NCBI GenBank assembly: GCA_903847975.1 | Contig: CAINFC010000192.1 | Location: 1-60,215, forward strand | Source: an uncultured Acidobacteriota bacterium | GTDB lineage: Bacteria > Acidobacteriota > UBA6911 > CAINFC01 | Length of the DNA: 60,215 bases | Direction: 5' to 3' | The notes under the pieces: generated by a model | What the model was told of the DNA's origin: nothing | What the model saw: the letters and a program-made list of their open reading frames with translations, nothing else | Database searches by the model: none | Made by a program: the position numbers and the translations under genes | Shown here: positions 44,834 to 53,726 of the stretch, piece after piece | Layout: each line of letters starts with the position of its first letter | How positions within the stretch are numbered: the stretch's first letter is position 1

Positions 44834-46083
44834 GGCATGTAACGCCGGGCAATTCTTTCCTCGCCCCGCAGGCCCGAGCGGACCACCACTTCCGCGCCAT
44901 TGGCCTCCCCGAGCAGAACGGGGCGATCTGTCCACCCGGTTTCCCCCCAGACCTGGACCACCGTTGCCCCCGGTACCGTCCGGACCGACTCCAGGGGAAC
45001 GGCGACAATATCGCTTACCCTTTGGGTTTCTATCCGGGCTCTCACGCTCATCGCCGGCCTCATGATCGCCGTGTCCAGCTGATCCAGTGCGATCTGCACT
45101 TCCAGGATCCGCATTTTGCTGTCATAGGATTTCGGGCGCACCAGGGTGCCGATCCTGCGTACCACGCCGGAGTAGAGCCTTCCCGGGAAGGCATCCATGA
45201 CCACATCCGCTCTCTGCCCCACCCGGATGCGGCTCATATCGACTTCCGGAACGAAGGCATCGGCCACAATCGTCTTCAGATCGGGTATTTCCAGAATGGA
45301 CAGGCCGGACCAGCAGTTCTCCCCCACCCGGAACCGCTCTCCGTTCCATCTTTGCTTGTAGACCACAACGCCGACCCGATCGGAATTTACCTTAAATCCT
45401 TCCATACCCCGGAGAATTTCGTTGACTTTGTTCTCGGCGCGGGCCTTTTTGCTGGCAATAATGTTCAGCCCGGCTATCGCTGATTTCCGGTGCCATTCGA
45501 TCCGCTCTTTCAAGGCTTCCACTTCCCGAAGGGCCTGCTCCCGTGCCAGCCGGTCCAGCTCTCTATCCCGAACCGACAGGAGCTCCGCACTGACCCCTTC
45601 CTGCTTGAGCTTCAGCTTGGCATAGCGGTTTTCGGTCTCCGCAAGACGCGCCTTCCACTCCTGCTGTTCCAGCTCGATCTGTGCCTCGGTTTTCTCCATT
45701 TCCTTGACGGCCTGGTCCAGCTCGTTCCGATACCCCAGGAGATCATTCTGAATTTTCTGGGCATCGAAGCGGAGCAGCATATCTCCCGGCTTCACCTCTT
45801 TCCCCTCGGCCACCATGTCGACAATCTGAAACCTCCAGTATTCGCCAAACATCGGGGGAGCGGAAAAGTTCTGCACCGATGTAGCCCGCAGGACACCCGG
45901 TGCATCCACCCGGAAACTCATCGTCTTCCGGCCGGGGATGAGGGAATCCTCCAGACGATCCGCCCTTCCGCGCAGCAGCGAAAAGGAGGGGGACAGGAAA
46001 AGAGCCAGAAGCGCTCCCCCTCCGATCAGGATGGCAGTGCCGGCCACCAGACACAGCCTTTTCGTTTCCCGTGCAGGTACCAT
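44818..46083 (-). CDS. HlyD/RND-type periplasmic adaptor (membrane fusion protein) 2
   Basis: The 421-residue adaptor has an N-terminal anchor (LCLVAGTAILIGGGALLALF). Its lipoyl-like half-motifs are SFRVDAPGVLRATSVQNFSA and VAEGKEVKPGDMLLRFDAQK. A long coiled-coil hairpin (about 105-230) is rich in Glu, Lys and Leu, for example YRNELDQAVKEMEKTEAQIE and LKERIEWHRKSAIAGLNIIA. The barrel region has PEVDMSRIRVGQRADVVMDA and AIMRPAMSVRARIETQRVSD, and the C-terminus has VVVRSGLRGEERIARRYMPW. It is second in the operon, 60 nt after the first adaptor gene, and overlaps the third by 16 nt. Sequence differs well from the other two adaptors, so it is not a recent duplicate. Confidence 0.9.
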   Translation of the reverse strand: MVPARETKRLCLVAGTAILIGGGALLALFLSPSFSLLRGRADRLEDSLIPGRKTMSFRVDAPGVLRATSVQNFSAPPMFGEYWRFQIVDMVAEGKEVKPGDMLLRFDAQKIQNDLLGYRNELDQAVKEMEKTEAQIELEQQEWKARLAETENRYAKLKLKQEGVSAELLSVRDRELDRLAREQALREVEALKERIEWHRKSAIAGLNIIASKKARAENKVNEILRGMEGFKVNSDRVGVVVYKQRWNGERFRVGENCWSGLSILEIPDLKTIVADAFVPEVDMSRIRVGQRADVVMDAFPGRLYSGVVRRIGTLVRPKSYDSKMRILEVQIALDQLDTAIMRPAMSVRARIETQRVSDIVAVPLESVRTVPGATVVQVWGETGWTDRPVLLGEANGAEVVVRSGLRGEERIARRYMPWKKQ

Positions 46084-46143
46084 TTCGCTGTTCCTGATTT
46101 TGTCACTCCTGCCCCTGGGGCGGCGTTGAATAGGGCGAGCAGC

Positions 46144-47448
46144 CTATTCGAGCCGGCCTCCGGGGAGTCCATGCCCGTTCGCCAGGATCCGATCCCCCTC
46201 CCGCAGGGCCCCGTTGCCGGCGACGGCAAACCGCTTGGGATCGGAAAAAAGAACGGTAACAGCCACCGGGCGCAGTCTTCCTTCCCCCTCCAATCGGAGA
46301 ACCGAAGCGGTATCGCCTTCCCAGCGCACTGCGGAACGCGGTACGGTCAGCTCGCTTCCCGTTTCCTCGGCGACCAGCCCGACCTGGGCCGACATGCCCG
46401 GCTTCATGATTTCGGTCACGGTACGGTCCAGGGTAATGTACGCCTTGAAAATTTTGACCTTATCCATTCCGCCGGCCTTTACCGCTGTCTGGGATATTTC
46501 CCGGACCGATCCGGGTATTTCCACCTCGGGATAGGCGTCGAGTCGCACCGTCGCCTTCTGCCCGACGGCGATTCGGGGCCCCTCCGTTTCGCTGACTTCC
46601 GCCAGCACCTCCATTTCCCGCAGGTCGGGCAGCAGAACCAGAGGAATTCCTCCCCAGACGACATCCCCGACCTGGAGTTTTCTTCTTTCCTGCCAGTGGT
46701 CCCCGTAAATGACCATGCCCTCGAAGGGTGCGCGGATCGTCATGCTCTCCATGCTCTGGTTGGCCAACTGCAGCTGGACTTCCACTTTTTGCTTTTCCAT
46801 GGCCTTGACGTTCTGTTCGGAAGCGAATTCCTTTTTCTTTTTTGCAATTTTGTCCTGCTGGTTCTCGTATTCCGTTCGCGCCTTATCCAGGGCCAGCTGG
46901 TTGTCCTGGTACTCCCGCCTGGCGATCAGCTCCGCGGGGGCCCTGGCCTTGATCCTGGATTGCTCCAGGGTCAGCCACAGGCGGCTGAGCTCAATCTCCA
47001 TTTCACGCAGCGCAGCCTCCTGTGCGGATTTCGTTTTGACCATTTCGTTTTCTGCCGCCAGGATCTTTTCCCTGGCGTCCTTGATCCGGGTGAGCACGGC
47101 CCCGCTGTCCAGTTCCACCAGCTTCTCTCCGGGGCGAACCAGGCTTCCTTCCGGCGGGAGATAGGTGATTTTGGTTTCTTCCCAGGTGAAGCAGAAGAAA
47201 GAGCGAAAGCGGACCGCACGCAGCTCTCCGCCGAGCAGGAGAGTCTTATTCAGATTTTCCCTGCGCACCAGGAAGGTCGGCTCGTTTTCCCGGGCATTCG
47301 ACCCGGCGATGACCTCCGAAGCGCTCTGTACGGCCGGGACAGAGGAACCGGACCGGTACAGGACCCAAACGGCCAGGCTGCCACATCCGAGCACCAGGAC
47401 GGCAACCGCCAGACGGATCACTCCTTTTGGACAGCTCCCCTTGCGCAT
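46144..47448 (-). CDS. HlyD/RND-type periplasmic adaptor (membrane fusion protein) 1
   Basis: The 434-residue adaptor opens the operon. It has an N-terminal anchor (GVIRLAVAVLVLGCGSLAVW) and lipoyl-like segments (FFCFTWEETKITYLPPEGSL and VRPGEKLVELDSGAVLTRIK). A long coiled-coil hairpin spans about 105-235 (KARAPAELIARREYQDNQLA, YENQQDKIAKKKKEFASEQN). Barrel and membrane-proximal domains follow (APFEGMVIYGDHWQERRKLQ, RIAVGQKATVRLDAYPEVEI, EIMKPGMSAQVGLVAEETGS). A GGGAGG site lies upstream of ATG 47448 and a promoter with TATAAT at 47489-47484 lies in the divergent spacer with the TonB receptor gene. Confidence 0.9.
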   Translation of the reverse strand: MRKGSCPKGVIRLAVAVLVLGCGSLAVWVLYRSGSSVPAVQSASEVIAGSNARENEPTFLVRRENLNKTLLLGGELRAVRFRSFFCFTWEETKITYLPPEGSLVRPGEKLVELDSGAVLTRIKDAREKILAAENEMVKTKSAQEAALREMEIELSRLWLTLEQSRIKARAPAELIARREYQDNQLALDKARTEYENQQDKIAKKKKEFASEQNVKAMEKQKVEVQLQLANQSMESMTIRAPFEGMVIYGDHWQERRKLQVGDVVWGGIPLVLLPDLREMEVLAEVSETEGPRIAVGQKATVRLDAYPEVEIPGSVREISQTAVKAGGMDKVKIFKAYITLDRTVTEIMKPGMSAQVGLVAEETGSELTVPRSAVRWEGDTASVLRLEGEGRLRPVAVTVLFSDPKRFAVAGNGALREGDRILANGHGLPGGRLE

Positions 47449-47483
47449 TCCGGTCTTTTCCTCCCCTGCAAGGACTTTCCGTC

Positions 47484-47511
47484 ATTATACTTCCACCTCA
47501 CGCTTCAACAA
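47484..47511 (-). promoter_or_regulatory. Promoter of the three-adaptor efflux operon
   Basis: On the minus strand a perfect TATAAT (47489-47484) is preceded by TTGTTG (47511-47506) with a 16-nt spacer. The start would be about 28 nt before ATG 47448. The -35 box matches the consensus only at TTG. Confidence 0.5.
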
Positions 47512-47568
47512 AAGGATCGCCACGGAATTCCACAACAGTATGTTCCTATTGACTTTGACCCTAACTGA

Positions 47569-47583
47569 AGTTAATAGTTAACT
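47569..47583. promoter_or_regulatory. Possible operator (AGTTAA-TAG-TTAACT inverted repeat)
   Basis: AGTTAA and TTAACT form a perfect 6-bp inverted pair around a 3-bp centre, and a partly overlapping pair TAACT/AGTTA lies directly to the left (47562-47573). It is placed between the efflux operon and the TonB receptor gene, just downstream of TTGACT (47549-47554), where a regulator could act on the receptor promoter. No regulator gene is adjacent. Confidence 0.3.
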
Positions 47584-47642
47584 CATAAGTCGGATCCCTT
47601 TTCAGGGAACCTTTGTCAAGGTTTGCTTCGCCAGGAGGTTTT

Positions 47643-50600
47643 ATGACGACACCGTTTCGGCACCTTTGCCTTTTGCTAATGACCTTGCTGTTTCTTACCA
47701 CCTGCCTGTATTCCCAGTCTTTTACGGCCGCGCTGCGCGGCGTTGTGATGGATGCCTCCGGGGCCGTGGTTCCCGGAGCCAAGGTCACCATCACCGAGAC
47801 CGAGCGCAACATCCCGCATCCGGTCACCACGGATGAAGCCGGACGCTACAACGCCACGGCGCTCCCGCCGGGCCAGTACACCATCACGGTGGAGGCCCAG
47901 GGGTTTAAAAAACAGAGCCGGCCGCCTTTCCAGCTGCTGGTCCAGCAACAGGCGACCATTGACTTCCGCCTGGAAGTCGGCGACGTCAACACAACGGTTA
48001 CCGTTTCCGGTACCGCGGAACTGCTCAACACCACTATCGCCAATCTGGGACAGGTAGTGGAAAACAAGTACATCATTTCGCTGCCCAACATCGGCCGGAA
48101 CGCCATGGGGCTCACCTACCTGACCCCCGGCGTGGTCGGCTCCGGCGGTCGCGCCAACTCGGACAACAACACCAACTTCGTGGCCAACGGCTCGCGCAAC
48201 TCCACCTCGGACGTCCTCCTGGACGGGGTCACCGTGGTAACCGTGGAGCAGAATTCCGGGATCACCGACCTTAAGTTCAGCCCGTCGGTGGACGTAGTGC
48301 AGGAATTCAAGATGCAGACCAATTTCTTCAGCGCCGAATACGGCCAGACCGGCGGCGCGGTGGTCAACATGGTCACCAAGTCCGGGACCAATGATTTTCA
48401 CGGAACGGCCTATTACTTTCTGCGCCATTCCGACCTGAATTCCAACGCCTGGTTCTCCAACCGCTCCGGCCGTGTCCGTCCCTATTACCGCCGGGACCAG
48501 TTCGGCGGAGTGCTCGGGGGGCCGATCATCAAGGACCGGACTTTCTTTTTCGGCTCCTTCGAGCGAACCAAGGCCAAAAGCCCGTTCAGCCAGACCTATA
48601 CCTTCCCCACCCTGCTGCAGCGCGAGGGGGACTTCAGCAAGACCTTTAATTCCTCCGGTCAGCTGATGACCATCTACAATCCCTTCGACACCTTCGTCAA
48701 TTCCGCCGGCAACATCGAACGGCGGCCGTTTGCCGGCAACATCATTCCCAAAGCCATGATGGATCCCATTGCCCTGAAGGCTCTGGCCTATTTCCCGAAG
48801 CCCAACCAGGCCGGGGCCCCCTACACGGAAACCAACAACTGGTTCAATGAAGGGATCAACCGGAGCAGCAGCATGCAGACCACCATCAAGGGGGATCACA
48901 ACTTCAGCGAGCGCAGCCGGATCACCGGGCGATACAGCTACAACCGCGGGGTGGGAACGCCGGTCAACCTGTTCGGCGAAGGCGATCCGTCCTATACCTA
49001 CAACGACGGCCCGAACCAGAGCACGGCGCACGCCGCCGTCGCCGAGTTCACCCGGGTGCAGAACGCCACCTTTATCTGGTCGGTGCGCTACGGCCTGACC
49101 TATTCCACTTATTTCCGGAACCCGATGGTTTCCGGCTTCGACCTGACCACGCTCGGCTTCCCCAAATACATGAAGGACAACGCCACCATCCCGGTATTTC
49201 CCACCATCGCCCCGGAGGGCTATGCCGACATCGGCACCGAAGGCTGGCTGATCATGGACCGGCAGGAAGGGGTGCACCACATCTCCTCCTCGGCCAGCAA
49301 GTTCCTCGGGGCCCACAGCCTGAAGTTCGGCGGCGAGTATCGCAAGAATTTTCTGGACTATGCCCAGCCGGGCTATCCTTCCGGCCAGTTCGCCTTCGCC
49401 CGGGGCATCACCTGCAAGGACCGCTTTTCCTGTCCGGGCAACGAGGGCAACGGCCTGGCCACCATGCTGCTCGGGTGGTGGACCAGCAACCAGTTCCACA
49501 TCGATCCCAAGGCCTTCACCCGATCGGCCTACTGGGGCTTTTTCATTCAGGACGACTGGAAGGTCACCCGCAAGCTGACCGTCAACCTGGGCTTCCGCTA
49601 TGACTTCGATGTCCCCCGCTGGGAAACCGAGAACCGGCAGAGCTACTGGGATCTCGATGCCCAGTCTCCGGTAGTGGCTACCGGCTACAACACCAAGGGA
49701 GTTTTCCGCTTTGTCAACGATGATCGCCGCTCCCCGTTTAATAAGGACATGAACAACTGGCAGCCGCGGATCGGTTTCGCTTACGCGATCAACAGCAAGA
49801 CCTCCGTCCGCGCCGGATACGGTCTCTTCTTCCAACTGAGCCGCGCCACAGTGTTCGGGCACACCGGTGCCGGATTCAACGTCAATTCCACCTCCAACTC
49901 TTCGCTCGACTCCAACGCCACGCTGTATGCCAAGCTGGTTAACCCTTACCCCGACGGCATGCTGCTGCCCCCCGGAAAATCCCTGGGGGACAAGACCTTC
50001 ATTGGCCTGGGTGCCGGCACCATTCTGGGCGCCAACAACCGCAACCCGGAATACCACTCCTGGAACCTCTCGTTCCAGAGGGAAATCGGATGGAAATCCG
50101 TACTGGAAGTGAACTACACCGGCAGCCGCGGCACGCATCTTTTCCTGCCGGTGACCACCCTCTCTCCGCTCCACCCGCAGTACTGGCCCCTCGGACGAAC
50201 CAAGCTGACCTCGGCGGTGCCGAATCCTTTTTACGGCCAGATCACCGATCCCAAGGCAACCAACCTGAAAAACCCGACCATCCAGATGTACCGCCTGCTG
50301 CGGCCCATGCCGCACTTCGACGGTACCAGCGTCGGCACGGCAGAACCTCCGCGGGCGGATTCCAACTATCACGCCTTGCAGGTCAAGTGGGAAAAGCGCT
50401 TTTCCGATGGCCTGACCACCCTGGTTCACTACACCTGGGCCAAGATGATCGACGACGCTTCCTACGGGTCGGGCAACTACAGCTGGCTGGGCGGCGGATC
50501 CTCCCTGCAGAACATCTGGAACCTGCGCGAAGAGCGAGGGCTTTCCTCCCATGACATTTCCCATCGCGCCATCATCACCTTCTCCTACCAGCTCCCCTTC

Positions 50601-51098
50601 GGCCAGGGAAAACCGATCGGAACCAATGTCAGCCGGCTCAAAAACCTGCTGATAGGGGGGTGGGAACTGAGCGGCCTGACAACCTTCTCGGCCGGCATGC
50701 CGCTGCAGGTCACGCAGTCGGGCGGCAGCATCTGGGACGGTACGCAGCGCCCGGATCTGATCGGCGATCCCAAAACCACGGGAAAAATCCAGGACCGCCT
50801 GAACAACTGGTTCAATGCCGCCGCTTTCTCCAAGCCGGCCACCGACGTTCCGGGAACGGCGCCGCGCAACCTCACCTACCGCGGTCCGGGCATGAAGATG
50901 TTCGACGCCGCCCTGTTGAAAAACTTCCAGATTACCGAGATCAAGCGGATCGAGTTCCGCCTGGAAGCCCAGAATGCCCTGAACCACCCGGTTTTCAGCG
51001 ATCCGAGCGGCAGCTACGGCTCCACCAGCTTCGGGCAGATCACCGGCACCAAGGTGGGCAATCGCAACGTGCAGCTCGGCTTCAAGTTCTACTTCTGA
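47643..51098 (+). CDS. TonB-dependent receptor, Oar-like, with carboxypeptidase-regulatory-like domain
   Basis: The 1151-residue outer-membrane receptor has a signal peptide (LLLMTLLFLTTCLYSQSF). A carboxypeptidase-regulatory-like domain spans about 24-105 (AALRGVVMDASGAVVPGAKV, TDEAGRYNATALPPGQYTIT). The plug region contains VVENKYIISLPNIGRNAMGL and SVDVVQEFKMQTNFFSAEYG, then QTGGAVVNMVTKSGTNDFHG at the start of the barrel. The long barrel ends with VGNRNVQLGFKFYF, the terminal Phe of outer-membrane proteins. Such receptors are abundant in Acidobacteriota and take up large substrates with TonB energy. AGGAGG precedes ATG 47643. A strong intrinsic terminator follows at 51132, so it is probably transcribed alone. 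Adjacent GH9 and GH-A genes suggest a glycan substrate. Confidence 0.94.
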   Translation: MTTPFRHLCLLLMTLLFLTTCLYSQSFTAALRGVVMDASGAVVPGAKVTITETERNIPHPVTTDEAGRYNATALPPGQYTITVEAQGFKKQSRPPFQLLVQQQATIDFRLEVGDVNTTVTVSGTAELLNTTIANLGQVVENKYIISLPNIGRNAMGLTYLTPGVVGSGGRANSDNNTNFVANGSRNSTSDVLLDGVTVVTVEQNSGITDLKFSPSVDVVQEFKMQTNFFSAEYGQTGGAVVNMVTKSGTNDFHGTAYYFLRHSDLNSNAWFSNRSGRVRPYYRRDQFGGVLGGPIIKDRTFFFGSFERTKAKSPFSQTYTFPTLLQREGDFSKTFNSSGQLMTIYNPFDTFVNSAGNIERRPFAGNIIPKAMMDPIALKALAYFPKPNQAGAPYTETNNWFNEGINRSSSMQTTIKGDHNFSERSRITGRYSYNRGVGTPVNLFGEGDPSYTYNDGPNQSTAHAAVAEFTRVQNATFIWSVRYGLTYSTYFRNPMVSGFDLTTLGFPKYMKDNATIPVFPTIAPEGYADIGTEGWLIMDRQEGVHHISSSASKFLGAHSLKFGGEYRKNFLDYAQPGYPSGQFAFARGITCKDRFSCPGNEGNGLATMLLGWWTSNQFHIDPKAFTRSAYWGFFIQDDWKVTRKLTVNLGFRYDFDVPRWETENRQSYWDLDAQSPVVATGYNTKGVFRFVNDDRRSPFNKDMNNWQPRIGFAYAINSKTSVRAGYGLFFQLSRATVFGHTGAGFNVNSTSNSSLDSNATLYAKLVNPYPDGMLLPPGKSLGDKTFIGLGAGTILGANNRNPEYHSWNLSFQREIGWKSVLEVNYTGSRGTHLFLPVTTLSPLHPQYWPLGRTKLTSAVPNPFYGQITDPKATNLKNPTIQMYRLLRPMPHFDGTSVGTAEPPRADSNYHALQVKWEKRFSDGLTTLVHYTWAKMIDDASYGSGNYSWLGGGSSLQNIWNLREERGLSSHDISHRAIITFSYQLPFGQGKPIGTNVSRLKNLLIGGWELSGLTTFSAGMPLQVTQSGGSIWDGTQRPDLIGDPKTTGKIQDRLNNWFNAAAFSKPATDVPGTAPRNLTYRGPGMKMFDAALLKNFQITEIKRIEFRLEAQNALNHPVFSDPSGSYGSTSFGQITGTKVGNRNVQLGFKFYF

Positions 51099-51131
51099 AG
51101 ACCGGTAAGACCGGCTCAAGGTAGTCCGAGC

Positions 51132-51164
51132 GGGGGCGGGCCGCGGCCCGCCCCCAAGGTTTTT
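51132..51164 (+). terminator. Intrinsic terminator of the TonB receptor gene
   Basis: A 24-nt perfect GC palindrome (51132-51155, GGGGGCGGGCCG and its complement) is followed after 4 nt by TTTTT (51160-51164). It lies 34 nt beyond the receptor stop codon. Confidence 0.85.
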
Positions 51165-51221
51165 CTGCCAGCCAGAAAAGAAGTTTTTTTCTGTCACCCG
51201 CTTTTCGCCAGGAGGCGGATC

Positions 51222-53687
51222 ATGATTCTTGGTTTTATGTCTTTTGTAATTCGGACATTCCTTTCTTTTCTTGTCCCGGCTTTTTTATCCCTGCAGGCGG
51301 TATCCGCCCAGGCCCGTATCACCCTGAACCAGCAGGAGTATTTTGAAGCTCCCGGGTTTTCCTTTCACCCGTACCATAACGATTACCGGGCTGGTTCCAT
51401 GTCCGGTCTGCAGATGGTCCAGAACGGGGAGCGGCTGCTCGATTCCGGCGACCTCTACCTGGAGGGCAAGCCCGGGACCCCGGCTCCGTCCTGGTCGGCA
51501 ACCGGGCGGAAGGTGGATCCCGCCGCCGGCACGGTCACCGTAACGGGCCAGGTGGAAGGGATGGGCGAATACCGGCTGAACGTTCGCACCGACGGCCGGA
51601 AAATATTCGTCACCCTGGTGCTGCCGCCCGCTCTGGACTGGCAACGGCTCCAGGAGGCCGGGCTGCGGTTCGCCTTTTTCCCCGGCGCCTATTACGGAAA
51701 GTCCTTCCTGGGAGAATCGGGCAGCGGAATTTTCCCCCGGCAATATACCGGGCAAGGCCAATTGCTGTCGGGCTCCCGGCGGATTTCCGTGGCCCCGGAG
51801 GACCCGGCGGCAGCCGTCTCCTTTTACCGGGACAACGGAATGATCCGGCTGCAGGATAACCGCCGCTCCAGCCCCCAGCCCTGGTTCAGCCTGCAGGCTC
51901 CGGCCGAAAGCAGCCGGCAGACGGAAGTCCACCTGGAGATCACTCCGCGGTTGCAGGCCGATTATAAGCGACCTCCCGTACTGGGCGTTTCCCAGGTGGG
52001 ATATCATCCGAATCAGCCCAAGCGGGCCATCCTGGAACTGGATCCGCAGGAGCCCGCCGGCGGAGAAATGAGGATCTGCCGGCTGGGGCTGGACGGCGAA
52101 AAGAAGCCGGTGGCCTCCGGACCGGTAAAGCCCTGGGGCAACTTTCTGCGCCGTCCGTACGCGGTCTTCGATTTTTCTGCCATCCGCGAACCTGGCGTGT
52201 ATGTGGCTGAATACGCGGGGCAGAGCGTCGGGCCATTTCGCATCGCGGAGGATGTCTACGAGCGCGCCTGGCAGCCGGCCATCGCCTATTTCCTGCCGAT
52301 CCAGATGTGCCATGTCGCCGTGAAGGAGGGGGGGCGCACCTGGCACGGGGCGTGCCACCTGGACGACGCCCGTCAGGCTCCCGCCGGAAAGAAATACATC
52401 GACGGTTATGTGCAGGGCGAGCGGGAGACAAAATATGCGGACCATGAAAAAATCCCGGGCCTGGACTGGGGTGGCTGGCACGATGCCGGCGATCACGACC
52501 TCCCCTCGGGAAGCACGGCTTCCACGACTCTTCCCCTGATTTTTGCCGAAGAGGAATTCCAACCGGTCCTGGACGACTACACCATTAAAAAGGCAGAGCG
52601 CGAGGTGCTGCTGCATGTTCCGGACGGCAAATCGGATGTCCTGCAGCAGATTGAGTACGGTACTGAATCTCTGGTTCTTAATTTCCGCGTCGCCGGGCAC
52701 ATCCTGCCGGGAATTATCGAACCCACCGGCAGGCAGTACGGCCACCTGGGAGATCCGGTGAATGTAACCGACAACAAGCCGTGTGCCCGGCCTGGCGAGG
52801 AATGCGACGACCGCTGGGTCTTTACCAACCGGAACACCGGGCTGCAGTACCAGGTTGCCCAGACGCTTGCCGCCGCCGCGCGGGTGCTGGGGAAATTCAA
52901 TCCGGACCTGGCAGCGGAAGCTCTTTCGACCGCCCGGCAGCTCTTCCGATACGAGCAGGAGCATGCCCCGGTTTACGCTCCCAACTCTTATGTTCCCCGC
53001 GATTCCGGCTTCCGCACCCAGGAAATCGCCGCTGCCGCAGAACTTCTGATCACCACCGGCGGGAAAGAGTTTGCTTCGCGTCTTTCCGCCCTGCGCCCGC
53101 AGGTCGAGCAGATGACCCCGCAGGCTTTCGGCGGTGGGGCCGGCGTGGCCCTGGTGCGCGCCCTGAACAACCTGGAGGACCCGGCCCTGCGGTCTGCCGT
53201 GGAGGCCAAGGCAGCGGAATTTGCCGCCTGGCAGAAAAAAGCCCTCGCCGGAAATCCTTACGGGGTCCCCTATCCGGCGCAGGTGGGCACCTTTGACGGC
53301 ACCCACAGCACCATCGTCTGGGGCTCGGGATGGACGTTTCAGAGCGCCGCCGTACAGAACTACTTCTTCCACAAGCGCCTGCCGTCCCTGTTCGGCAAGG
53401 AGCTCAACTTTGCCGTGGCCGATTACGTTCTGGGGGTGCATCCGGCCAACAACCAGAGCCTGGTCTCGGGCGTGGGAGGCCAGTCGGCACTGGTGGCCTA
53501 CGGGACCAACCGCGCCGACTGGTCGCACATTCCCGGCGGCGTGATCTCCGGGCCATCCCTGATCCGCCCCGATTTCCTGGAGCTGAAGCATTTCCCGTTT
53601 CTCTGGTACCAGACCGAGTACGTCATCCACGGCGCGGCCACCTACGTCTTCGACCTGCTGGCCGCCCAGGCCCTTTCCCGCCCGTAA
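51222..53687 (+). CDS. Secreted glycoside hydrolase family 9 (endoglucanase type)
   Basis: The 821-residue enzyme has a signal peptide (FLVPAFLSLQAVSAQA). An extra N-terminal beta-sandwich (about 30-245) of unknown role precedes the CelD-type Ig-like domain (about 250-340; PPVLGVSQVGYHPNQPKRAI, EPGVYVAEYAG). The GH9 barrel (about 345-815) has DWGGWHDAGDHDLPSGSTAS, where the DAGD Asp pair (near 421) activates water. The C-terminal acid Glu lies in WYQTEYVIHGAATYVFDLLA near residue 799. VADYVLGVHPANNQSLVSGV is the family's second motif. GH9 enzymes cut beta-1,4-glucans or related glucans; exact substrate is not readable. A good AGGAGG site precedes ATG 51222, and the next gene follows after 39 nt. 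Confidence 0.9.
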   Translation: MILGFMSFVIRTFLSFLVPAFLSLQAVSAQARITLNQQEYFEAPGFSFHPYHNDYRAGSMSGLQMVQNGERLLDSGDLYLEGKPGTPAPSWSATGRKVDPAAGTVTVTGQVEGMGEYRLNVRTDGRKIFVTLVLPPALDWQRLQEAGLRFAFFPGAYYGKSFLGESGSGIFPRQYTGQGQLLSGSRRISVAPEDPAAAVSFYRDNGMIRLQDNRRSSPQPWFSLQAPAESSRQTEVHLEITPRLQADYKRPPVLGVSQVGYHPNQPKRAILELDPQEPAGGEMRICRLGLDGEKKPVASGPVKPWGNFLRRPYAVFDFSAIREPGVYVAEYAGQSVGPFRIAEDVYERAWQPAIAYFLPIQMCHVAVKEGGRTWHGACHLDDARQAPAGKKYIDGYVQGERETKYADHEKIPGLDWGGWHDAGDHDLPSGSTASTTLPLIFAEEEFQPVLDDYTIKKAEREVLLHVPDGKSDVLQQIEYGTESLVLNFRVAGHILPGIIEPTGRQYGHLGDPVNVTDNKPCARPGEECDDRWVFTNRNTGLQYQVAQTLAAAARVLGKFNPDLAAEALSTARQLFRYEQEHAPVYAPNSYVPRDSGFRTQEIAAAAELLITTGGKEFASRLSALRPQVEQMTPQAFGGGAGVALVRALNNLEDPALRSAVEAKAAEFAAWQKKALAGNPYGVPYPAQVGTFDGTHSTIVWGSGWTFQSAAVQNYFFHKRLPSLFGKELNFAVADYVLGVHPANNQSLVSGVGGQSALVAYGTNRADWSHIPGGVISGPSLIRPDFLELKHFPFLWYQTEYVIHGAATYVFDLLAAQALSRP

Positions 53688-53726
53688 TCGCCACCGTACG
53701 ACCCCGGAGCAAGAACGGGATTCCCT

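Noticed and set aside
47676-51197. 1173-codon minus-strand open frame opposite the TonB receptor gene
   Set aside because: The plus strand encodes a complete receptor with signal peptide, motifs and terminal Phe. The antisense frame is Gly/Val/Arg/His-rich without recognisable domains.
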